A stretch of DNA of 12,401 bases, taken from assembly GCA_030621535.1 (NCBI GenBank), contig JAUXHM010000016.1:1-12401 (forward strand). The letters run 5' to 3'. Both the position numbers and the translations under genes were made by a program. The notes beneath the pieces were generated by a model. It was not told where the DNA came from. It saw only the letters and a list, made by a program, of their open reading frames with translations, and did no database searches. This document shows, piece after piece, positions 6,189 through 12,401 of this stretch; position 1 is the first letter of the stretch, and each line of letters begins with the position of its first letter. Source of the stretch: Candidatus Methanophagales archaeon (GTDB lineage: Archaea; Halobacteriota; Syntropharchaeia; Alkanophagales; Methanospirareceae).

Positions 6189-6671
6189 GAAAACTTTAAA
6201 AGCTTCGACAGGTGGAGCAAGAGAAGCATTTATAAGCAGAAGAGGAGCCTTATCATTATTGGCTGACGATTTCCCCATTCCCTCAGAAAGAAGGTCTGCT
6301 GCGATTTGTTCAAGCTTACTTATTTCGCGTTTCCTGAAACCGATGAAAACACCGCCGAATTTGCCACCGACTAAGGTTCGTGTTTTTTCTCCGCGTTGAA
6401 GCACTTTATTGAGTAATGGATGTAGGATTTGCACCTTATCTTCCTTATCTGTTATAATCAGTATCCCGTTTTCAATTCCTACTATCCAATTAGATGTCTT
6501 TGCTTTAGGCGGGATGATGCGGTTAAGTGTTGGATGCTCGATGTCGAGATGCGTCACGGTAGCTCGTGAATAACCCTTCAGATGGATATAAACATGCGCG
6601 TTGGGCAGTTCTTCTGCGTTGAGGTAAACTTTTGCATCTAATACCAATTTGCCTTCTGCGGGGCCAGTCAT
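6180..6671 (-). CDS. Hypothetical protein, 163 aa
   Basis: I do not recognise this family. The protein is soluble, without signal peptide or membrane segment. The first ~70 residues alternate hydrophobic and polar positions (VLDAKVYLNAEELPNAHVYI) and look like a beta-rich domain. The middle (NWIVGIENGILIITDKEDKV, 61-80) also suggests strands. LVGGKFGGVFIGFRKREI at 99-116 is glycine-rich and could be a ligand loop. A helix (SKLEQIAADLLSEG) and a Ser/Asn/Lys-rich linker precede a hydrophobic end, LLLINASLAPPVEAFKVF. Base use resembles the core genes at left rather than the AT-rich genes at right, so it is likely part of the old chromosome. The ATG has no ribosome site; TCTATAC lies about 27 bp upstream, which fits a leaderless mRNA. 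It ends against the T-run of the candidate small RNA on the other strand. Confidence 0.75.
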   Translation of the reverse strand: MTGPAEGKLVLDAKVYLNAEELPNAHVYIHLKGYSRATVTHLDIEHPTLNRIIPPKAKTSNWIVGIENGILIITDKEDKVQILHPLLNKVLQRGEKTRTLVGGKFGGVFIGFRKREISKLEQIAADLLSEGMGKSSANNDKAPLLLINASLAPPVEAFKVFKK

Positions 6672-6716
6672 GCTTATTAAAAGTTATAGGTGTTCGTATA
6701 GACTATTAGATTTACA

Positions 6717-6747
6717 ATATATATATGGGGTATAAACGAATAAAGAA
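6717..6747 (+). promoter_or_regulatory. TATA box of the HD-domain operon
   Basis: ATATATATAT at 6717-6726 is centred about 26 bp before the ATG at 6748, and the gap (GGGGTATAAACGAATAAAGAA) has no ribosome site at a usable distance. The likely start point coincides with the start codon, a leaderless layout. TATAAA at 6731-6736 is an alternative box, too close for that start. Confidence 0.45.
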
Positions 6748-8055
6748 ATGAGTGATAAAATTGACGAAAAGAATATAAAAGCATACTATTATCAAGAGAG
6801 AATTAATTTAGCAAAGGAGAGAATTAGTAGTAAAAAGAAAGATTTTTCTCCAGTAAAAGAACTGATTAAAGAGTTACAAACTCAGCCTAAAGATTTTCCT
6901 TTATCTTCTAAAATCAAAGAAAAAGTCTTAAGAACATTCCCCGAACTATCTTTACTTGAGTATCAGAGATTTGAACATGTATTCTCTGTCATCGAGTATT
7001 TTCATAAATTAGTCAGTGGAAACTTCAATTATTTTATTAATACTCTTCCCATGAGTGAAAAAGAGAAAACATCTAATGAAACCTTTAATGATTACATTAC
7101 GAATCTTAAGATTTTACATAGCATATATAAATCGTTAAAAGAAGATGAAAAGGAGATTTTGTGGTTGATTACAGTGCTCCACGATATTGGTGATATTGGT
7201 GAACATGCCGAACACTGTGAAATAGGAGCAGAATTAATTGAATTGGTATTGGCTAGATCTGACTACTCTTTGGATGATCGTAATCTTGCTATTAATGTAG
7301 TTAAGTATCATATCTATCCGGGAATGGTGGCTCAGGGTGAGAGAACACCAAGGTCGTTAATTAAAGCTATTGAAAGTATTTCTCAAAAAAAGGAGTTTCA
7401 AGATAAATTCTCCAAGTTTTTAATTATATTCCATACGATGGATCTGGCAGGTTGGAGAGCGGGTAAAAATAGTTTAACGCCCGATAGATTGGAGAGACGT
7501 ATGGGGTATCTTAATAAAAAAAGATTAGAGGATTTAACAAAGGATTTTTGGAGATATAGATTAGAACAATTAAGCAAAGAAGATTTTGATGCTCCTATCA
7601 AACAAGAATATGTTGAAAAGATATGGGGGCAAATTAATCAATTACTATCCCAAGAAGAAATGAACTTTTTTGAAAAACACTTAAATGAAACGATAGATTT
7701 AGAAGATTGTATGCCTATAATTCAATCACTATCAAGAATAGACAAATCATCATCTATCGAATCAGCTAAAAATTTTATTAAGATGTTCAGATTTTTTGCT
7801 CAGTTTGCAGAACTATATAGAGCAGATTATACATTGATAAGTTCTAATCATTATCCACTAGAGAAAGAATATAAATTTATTCTGGGTTATATCAATAAAT
7901 GCTTAAGAAAAGTTCCCGATAAAATGAGCAAAGACAAACTAAAAGAGCATCTCGAAAAAAATGCTATGAATAGCTTTTTTGATATCCCAATAAAGGTTAA
8001 AGATTATAAATTAATATTTGATATTGATATACTAATTGAGAAAAGAAAAATATAA
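6748..8055 (+). CDS. HD-domain phosphohydrolase-like protein, 435 aa
   Basis: The protein has an HD-superfamily metal site: His77 in FEHVFSVIEYF, His145-Asp146 in LLHDIG-type context (VLHDIGDIGEHAEHCEIGAE, 143-162), His188 in VVKYHIYPG, and Asp232 in HTMDLAGW. HD proteins hydrolyse phosphate esters, often nucleotides or nucleotide second messengers; which substrate applies here cannot be read. The usual HDIGK has become HDIGD. About 70 residues of charged helix precede the domain and about 190 helical, Lys/Glu-rich residues follow (from ~250), with no membrane segment. Codons are strongly AT-rich (AAA, ATA, TTA, GAA) compared with genes left of 6672, a sign of separate origin. The next gene starts 13 bp after the stop, with its ribosome site overlapping that stop, so the two are probably one operon. 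Family-level call is good; physiological role is unknown. Confidence 0.82.
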   Translation: MSDKIDEKNIKAYYYQERINLAKERISSKKKDFSPVKELIKELQTQPKDFPLSSKIKEKVLRTFPELSLLEYQRFEHVFSVIEYFHKLVSGNFNYFINTLPMSEKEKTSNETFNDYITNLKILHSIYKSLKEDEKEILWLITVLHDIGDIGEHAEHCEIGAELIELVLARSDYSLDDRNLAINVVKYHIYPGMVAQGERTPRSLIKAIESISQKKEFQDKFSKFLIIFHTMDLAGWRAGKNSLTPDRLERRMGYLNKKRLEDLTKDFWRYRLEQLSKEDFDAPIKQEYVEKIWGQINQLLSQEEMNFFEKHLNETIDLEDCMPIIQSLSRIDKSSSIESAKNFIKMFRFFAQFAELYRADYTLISSNHYPLEKEYKFILGYINKCLRKVPDKMSKDKLKEHLEKNAMNSFFDIPIKVKDYKLIFDIDILIEKRKI

Positions 8056-8068
8056 GGGGTATATAAAA

Positions 8069-9265
8069 ATGTCTAACACTTTAAATGAAGGAGATCTAAT
8101 TGATATTTACTACATATTGCCTCAAAAATGTTTTAAAGATGTTGGAATTGTTAAATCTGTTAATTCATTCGAATATAAAAGTTTCTTAGGCGGCTCTATT
8201 AGGGAATTTCTTGAAGACCCTACGGTATCGAAGTTATTTGGGTTAACAATAGGGAAGGCGATGATAAAAATAGGTGAAAAATCCATACAATGGTTACCTA
8301 AAAGAAGATTTTGGCCTACATTTTTCCCAGAGCTTTTAAAAGAAGATAAAGGATTACAAGATCACCTAGATAAGTTAGTGCATTCTATACAAATTGGAAA
8401 ACAACCACCCAGTACAGATATTTATCCACAAGCTACTGAAGAGTTATGGAGTGTTCAAGTAACGCATAGTGAGGCATTAAGAGCAGAACTACGCTCAACA
8501 CCCGGATTATTGCCACTAATCAGTTCATGTAAAAATAATGGGAACTTGGTAGCTAAGATTTGCATTGCAGATCCAGAGCGTCTGCTTCCTGAAATCGCCG
8601 AGACAGAAATAAATGCAATTTATAGTGTAGAAGGTGAAAAAATCCAATCCAAAATTTGTCATAATGCATATCCGCATGAAAGCTTAGTGAAATTTTTATA
8701 TCCTTGGGACTTGGATTACATCAGAAAACTTAACGATACGTATGCAGCTCTTTGGCTTCTTAAATATAACGCTGAAAAAGAAGGAGTTGATAACCAAATT
8801 GATTTTTATACTTACAAAAATGATCCAACTTTAAGGGCTACTTTTGTCTATGGCGAAAGCAAGATACTCGATTTTGTTTATTTCCCTGAAAGCTGGATTG
8901 GTATGACGGGAATCATTTGTAGATGTGAAGTATTAGATGGAACACCCATAAATAGCGAAATTTTCAAAAAAGCGGAAAGGGAGCGTGAAAGCATGAATCT
9001 CGGACCAAGAAATGATTTAATTGAAACCATGGAAGACAAATTAATCGAAAAATTAGATGAACGGGGTTTAAATACAGTATCATTTGATAATAATGGAACT
9101 AAAAAGGAGATGATAGATAAATACAATAAAATTGATAAGAACCTCAAACATGAAAGCTATGGGTATGAAGAAAGAAAAAAAAAATTGACCGAAATACAAA
9201 AGGGAGAAAAAGGCAAATTGGTTGTCACACCAGAACCTGAAATTATAGTTTTACCCCATAAATAA
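8069..9265 (+). CDS. Uncharacterised protein, partner of the HD-domain gene, 398 aa
   Basis: I do not recognise this family. The frame is open from an ATG at 8036 inside the HD gene, but the ATG at 8069 is a better start because AAGGGG at 8054-8059 sits 9 bases before it; this gives 398 aa. The ribosome site overlaps the HD gene's stop codon, suggesting coupled translation. Visible parts are an N-terminal beta-like segment (DLIDIYYILPQKCFKDVG), a glycine-rich turn FLGGSIREF, a helical middle (98-160), an aromatic and charged stretch YPWDLDYIRKLNDTYAALWL at 211-230, and a strand-rich block ATFVYGESKILDFVYFPESW (257-276) then GMTGIICRCEVLDG. The last ~100 residues are Lys/Glu-rich helix, ending in the hydrophobic KLVVTPEPEIIVLPHK. 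No signal peptide or membrane helix. It is AT-rich like the HD gene. A sensor or effector partner is a guess only. Confidence 0.75.
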   Translation: MSNTLNEGDLIDIYYILPQKCFKDVGIVKSVNSFEYKSFLGGSIREFLEDPTVSKLFGLTIGKAMIKIGEKSIQWLPKRRFWPTFFPELLKEDKGLQDHLDKLVHSIQIGKQPPSTDIYPQATEELWSVQVTHSEALRAELRSTPGLLPLISSCKNNGNLVAKICIADPERLLPEIAETEINAIYSVEGEKIQSKICHNAYPHESLVKFLYPWDLDYIRKLNDTYAALWLLKYNAEKEGVDNQIDFYTYKNDPTLRATFVYGESKILDFVYFPESWIGMTGIICRCEVLDGTPINSEIFKKAERERESMNLGPRNDLIETMEDKLIEKLDERGLNTVSFDNNGTKKEMIDKYNKIDKNLKHESYGYEERKKKLTEIQKGEKGKLVVTPEPEIIVLPHK

Positions 9266-9313
9266 GAGAATACCAAGCAAGTTTAGAAGCAAGACCATTT
9301 AGTGAGTGCTGTT

Positions 9314-10675
9314 TTATTTCCACAATAGTCCCTTAGATTCTATTTTTAAGTCTTCGAGATCTTTTCTAACATTTGACTGACAGTTCCCGAGTGTTTCAAT
9401 CGTACCAAATAACCATCGTATATCATCAGCACGGGAAGCTTTGAATGATTCTTGACATTTGCTATAATAATCAGACAGCATTGGGGAGAGTGCATCAGGT
9501 ATTTTTTTACTATGCGAATTTTCCTGCCACATTCCTTTAAGTATTCCACAAATTTCACGTTCTCTATCGATAAGAACTGATAAAACACCCTCATCATATA
9601 TTTCTTCCGATTTTTTGGGATGTACTTCCCCATATAATTTTCCAAGGATATCATCACTTGTAGTAGGTTTTAACCACATACCCAATCCTTGTAAACCGAT
9701 ACTGCCAGCAGGCATACGCATAAAGGTAGCACTCTTAACAGAATCTGTTCCAGTAACACTCACAATGTTACCTCTTACTGATATTAGCTCATCCTGCGTT
9801 TTAACATGAAAATTAGGAAAAATCTCCCTGAAAGCAAATAATCCAATAAATGTTCCGTATTGTAATCGAACGTGACGTAGCTCAGTTTGATCAGGATTAG
9901 TTGTGAAGTCCCCAACATTACTCATAAAGCTATTTTTTAGTTCAGGTGCTTTCGGAAGAGCTTTTTCTAACGTGAGTGATTCGCTATAAGCTAACTCTCC
10001 TAACTTTCTTGGAGATTGGAGAATAAATTCCACATTGCCATCACGTTGTCCGAAAAGCCCATTTGCAAGCACTTCAAACGTTCTGCTGGCATCCGTTTCT
10101 ACCACGCGTGATACTATCAATGTATTATCTTCGTTTACACTTCCTCTTTCTAATAAAACCTTGGATGAATCAAAAAAATCTTCTGGCATATCGGGAAACT
10201 TCAGCGTTATAAGTTTCATCGCTTCTCTTACCGTCCGAGGAGGATCAGAAACTCTGAATAGACGCACATATATTTCAAACAGTCGCTGCCATGTTGTCAT
10301 ATCATTTATATGGGTGTAATATATATCCCCTAATGCACGTACTTCCCTTAAATCGTTTGTGTGGTCATCTAGACCTTCCTTTATCCATCTTGCGATCTCA
10401 TCTTCCGCGAAGTGAGGCCAGACTTTGTTACGAAAATCTTGATTCCATATTTCGTCGTATCCACCTTTTACAAACATCTTATTTTCGGATGCTCTGATCA
10501 GTTCTTTGATTACAGGCTTGGTAATTAAGGGCGTGTAATGTGCGATCAAGCTCAAAAGTCGAGTTGTGGTAGAAGTACCCAAAGCGTTCAGTAACCAAGT
10601 TTTAGCTTGATTTACATACCCTGAAGTATCAATAACTTCTGGGCAAGACCCACTCTCATTGAGCTGTTGCGACAT
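9314..10675 (-). CDS. Uncharacterised protein, 453 aa
   Basis: No family is recognised. The protein is soluble and mostly helical in the first ~170 residues (TWLLNALGTSTTTRLLSLIA, DEIARWIKEGL, TWQRLFEIYVRLF). A mixed region follows, with SRVVETDASRTFEVLANGLF near 188-207, then a strand-rich part (ELISVRGNIVSVTGTDSVKS; SATFMRMPAGSIGLQGLGMW near 320-340). The C-terminal ~100 residues are helical and charged. No catalytic signature stands out. The ATG at 10675 has AGGTAG about 10 bases upstream, an acceptable ribosome site. The gene converges on the HD-partner gene with only 48 bp between stops, so it is not in that operon. Its base use is AT-rich but less so than the HD pair. A long clean frame with normal amino-acid composition makes it a real gene. 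Confidence 0.72.
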   Translation of the reverse strand: MSQQLNESGSCPEVIDTSGYVNQAKTWLLNALGTSTTTRLLSLIAHYTPLITKPVIKELIRASENKMFVKGGYDEIWNQDFRNKVWPHFAEDEIARWIKEGLDDHTNDLREVRALGDIYYTHINDMTTWQRLFEIYVRLFRVSDPPRTVREAMKLITLKFPDMPEDFFDSSKVLLERGSVNEDNTLIVSRVVETDASRTFEVLANGLFGQRDGNVEFILQSPRKLGELAYSESLTLEKALPKAPELKNSFMSNVGDFTTNPDQTELRHVRLQYGTFIGLFAFREIFPNFHVKTQDELISVRGNIVSVTGTDSVKSATFMRMPAGSIGLQGLGMWLKPTTSDDILGKLYGEVHPKKSEEIYDEGVLSVLIDREREICGILKGMWQENSHSKKIPDALSPMLSDYYSKCQESFKASRADDIRWLFGTIETLGNCQSNVRKDLEDLKIESKGLLWK

Positions 10676-11075
10676 ACAATATACTACCTAAGTTTTAGTG
10701 CATAAAAAACTTTTTGATTTTATTTATGCCATTTAGAAACGGTCGTGTTTCAAGATTAGTTGAAATTTGTAGAGGGTCTTGTGTGTAGTAAAAGGAAAGA
10801 GGAACTATATAAAGGCTGCTTGTGGAAAAAAAGAAGAGATAACTAGGAATTTATAAATGAGAGATTGCATAAAAGAAGTGAACATTAACCAAAGATGATG
10901 CACGACAAATTTATTAAAGAAGTTCCACATTTAATAAACTATGATGTATAGGCAGTTGGGGCATAACACCAGAAGAGCAGCCAGAATTTAATGAAATAAA
11001 CAAGCGCGAAAGCCAAGATTGAGAATATAAAAAAGTTTTACCAAACTCATCTTCACACCGTTCCTTTTTCCATTT
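10676..11075. other. 400-bp gap with promoter, palindrome and decayed frames
   Basis: The left end holds the promoter of the 453-aa gene: an inverted repeat GCATAAA (10700-10706) / TTTATGC (10723-10729) encloses TTTTTGATTTTA and overlaps T/A-rich boxes. From 10740 on there is no sustained frame. Two fragments look like broken coding DNA: 10895-10951 (+) reads MMHDKFIKEVPHLINYDV and stops, and the adjoining frame at 10945-11024 reads IGSWGITPEEQPEFNEINKR and then stops. Joined by a frame change they could be one lost gene, unidentified. The rest (10760-10890, 11025-11075) shows nothing I can support. Confidence 0.4.
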
Positions 11076-12121
11076 TTAAGTAGCTACCACGTCGGATAGC
11101 CGTGTAGCCCCTGTTAATTCGATATTTATTTTATTGGGTTTTTCACAGCCAATATTTCCAAGCGCCCCTTCAAAGGCGTTTCTAACGGAAAACACGCATT
11201 TTTGAGGGCGTTCTCGCAACAAATGAACAGATATACCCTCTAAAACGTCTTTAAAACCCATATCCGTGAGATACCGCCTCAGGTATTGAATGAAATTATA
11301 TTTCAGTATAGCCGTTTCTAGCTTAGTATTGAAGGACGTAGTGAAGAGCGGGATGAAGGCGTCATAGCCCCCACCACGTACCAAAAACATGTTTCCAGCA
11401 GTCCCTTGCCAAATACACCTTTTGAACGGGTAGATAATATACCTTTTACCCACTATCGTCCTTCGAATTGGTTTAATATTGCTTAATATATCTTCCTTTC
11501 TGAATTTGGTGCCGAATCGGACGACAACAAAATTTGAGTTCAATCGAGTCAGCACTCGTACACCCGCTTTTCTCGCTTCTCTCATGAGTTCGCCCGATTT
11601 CAAACCCCCGTCGATGATAATCTAATCCAGTCCCCTTTTTTATTTTACCCGTTTTTATCGCTTTTGCTATCTCTTGCGGATTAGTAAGATGTCGTTTGTT
11701 GTGATTGATGATTCTGAAGTCGGTGATAAAGTTCGGGCCTTTATATCGCTCTACAGTGAATAAAACGTCCTGTAATAGCTCATAACCTCCAACAATGTAA
11801 TTTTTAATCACCTTTGCACCATCTATCTTCTTCCCTTCCCTTTTCAGATATGTTGCATCGCAGACCTTTGTCTTGCTCGAGGAATACATGAGGAAGTCTT
11901 TTAGAGAGATTACACCCTTAATGAAAAGTTCTCCCAACTCCTTTATCTGATTGTAGTAAAATGAAGTGGATAAATTCAGAATTCCCCACTTCTTAGCGGC
12001 TCTTATCAATAGCTGTGGCGTTTCCAACTTCGCAGTGACCAACCTCTGACAAGCTTTTGTGTAGCGACTTATTGCTCTCCAATGGGCTTAGAAAGCTCCA
12101 TAATAAATTAATCTGTTCCAT
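11076..12121 (-). pseudogene. DDE transposase gene broken by two frame changes (IS4-like superfamily)
   Basis: Three frames together give one transposase. The first starts at an ATG (12121) behind GAGGAG and reads MEQINLLWSFLSPLESNK to about SLSEVGH; it then runs to a stop at 11993. The second, in another frame, is open from 12087 and gives KLETPQLLIRAAKKWGIL, KVCDATYLKREGKKIDG (first catalytic Asp) and NFITDFRIINHNKRHLTN, up to TGLD at about 11620. The third (coding from about 11621 to 11076) gives IIIDGGLKSGELMREARKAG (second Asp) and VRVLTRLNSNFVVVRFG. Both frame changes go the same way (one base extra or two missing). The catalytic Glu region near the C-terminus is not obvious. The element is dead by sequence; terminal inverted repeats and target duplications could not be found by eye. 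Exact IS family is uncertain. Confidence 0.8.
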
Positions 12122-12279
12122 ATTAATCCATCTCCTCTTTTATCCATTGGAAGAGACGGGTATTTAAAAATATCGTATAATAATTGGCTAACTGGGTGTG
12201 GGAAGATCAGATATATAGCTCTTTCAAAACCTTCCTTTAGCTTATCTTTTTTATCCTCTAAACAACAAATATCAATCAC
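12088..12279 (-). CDS. Small ORF overlapping the upstream frame by GTGA, 63 aa
   Basis: A GTG at 12279-12277 overlaps the TGA of the upstream frame (12278-12276) by four bases, the layout of coupled genes. It would encode a 63-residue protein with ICCLEDKKDKLKEGFERAIY and FPHPVSQLLYDIFKYPS, ending in NRLIYYGAF. The last 33 bp overlap the transposase start and its ribosome site, so the true C-terminus may have been replaced by the insertion. No family recognised. An alternative TTG start at 12309 exists. It could equally be non-coding. Confidence 0.3.
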   Translation of the reverse strand: MIDICCLEDKKDKLKEGFERAIYLIFPHPVSQLLYDIFKYPSLPMDKRGDGLIWNRLIYYGAF

Positions 12280-12401
12280 AAAAACTTCTTTATAATCTCC
12301 CTTATCCAATCAGACTTCGTCCCCAGCCTCTGGTCAATCGCCCTCATAATCATCAAATCCTCCTCTTCAAATGATTTCATCAGCAGAAGCAAGAAGAAAT
12401 A
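12276..12401 (-). CDS. C-terminus of a ribbon-helix-helix-like protein (partial at window edge)
   Basis: The minus-strand frame is open from the window end to TGA at 12276, giving at least 41 residues. The last ~31, EEEDLMIMRAIDQRLGTK then SDWIREIIKKFL, have the pattern of helix one, a Gly-Thr turn and helix two of a CopG/ribbon-helix-helix DNA-binding domain, where S-[DE]-W-I-R-E is very typical. The preceding FFLLLLMKS could hold the DNA-contacting strand, but is oddly leucine-rich. Such small proteins are often antitoxins or autorepressors, and the GTGA-coupled small ORF that follows would fit a two-gene unit. The start is outside the window. Confidence 0.4.
   Translation of the reverse strand, partial: YFFLLLLMKSFEEEDLMIMRAIDQRLGTKSDWIREIIKKFL

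Noticed and set aside
8036..8068. Upstream ATG start for the HD partner gene
   Set aside because: The ATG at 8069 has AAGGGG at a proper distance; the upstream start would overlap the HD gene with no ribosome site.
10035..10497. Two plus-strand frames of 94 and 68 aa
   Set aside because: Both lie antisense to the 453-aa frame and have no start signals.
11473..11615. C-terminal part of the middle transposase frame (YHRRGFEIGRTHERSEKSG onward)
   Set aside because: It is the out-of-frame run past the second frame change; the adjoining frame carries the transposase motifs there.
11040..12200. Terminal inverted repeats of the insertion sequence
   Set aside because: T/A-rich stretches at both sides resemble each other loosely, but no pair of ends matched well enough by eye to set borders.

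Overview
The window looks like a stretch of a euryarchaeal chromosome. GatD (the archaeal-only tRNA-dependent amidotransferase amidase) and aTrm56 (an archaeal tRNA C56 2'-O-methyltransferase) are both present. Several genes also have a TATA-like box about 26 bp before an ATG and no Shine-Dalgarno, the usual archaeal leaderless layout. The gene mix and the dispersed hairpin repeats recall methane-cycling Methanomicrobia or ANME-1-type genomes, but that placement is inference only.

Positions 1-5814 are ordinary core genome. The 3' end of larB (nickel-pincer cofactor synthesis) comes first. A leftward cluster follows: a TauE/SafE permease, trmO (tRNA t6A methylation), a short stand-alone IMP cyclohydrolase domain of PurH, and gatD. 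Rightward from 3918 are trm56 and an isocitrate/isopropylmalate-type dehydrogenase. trmO, gatD and trm56 all act on tRNA. Two copies of a dispersed imperfect-palindrome repeat lie in the gaps at about 503-626 and 4509-4672. The second copy is interrupted by a double-hairpin insert and ends almost at the dehydrogenase start codon.

Positions 5815-6180 are a mosaic of short tandem repeats, a 27-codon remnant of a DUF3800 gene, and a compact TATA-driven unit at about 6073-6190. I read this unit as a candidate structured non-coding RNA of roughly 80 nt. A conserved-looking but unrecognised 163-aa gene faces it.

Positions 6717-10730 are visibly more AT-rich and hold accessory genes: an HD-domain phosphohydrolase-like protein and a tightly coupled partner of unknown family (probable two-gene operon), then a convergent 453-aa orphan. 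Their functions are not known to me. The HD gene and its partner are the best candidate here for an undescribed signalling or defence-type cassette, but nothing in the sequence proves that role.

Positions 10676-12401 are debris: a 400-bp gap with decayed reading frames, a DDE transposase gene broken by two frame changes, and at the edge a ribbon-helix-helix-like C-terminus with a 4-base-overlapping small ORF that runs into the transposase region. The accessory block therefore lies between a truncated DUF3800 gene and a dead insertion sequence, as expected of a genomic island.
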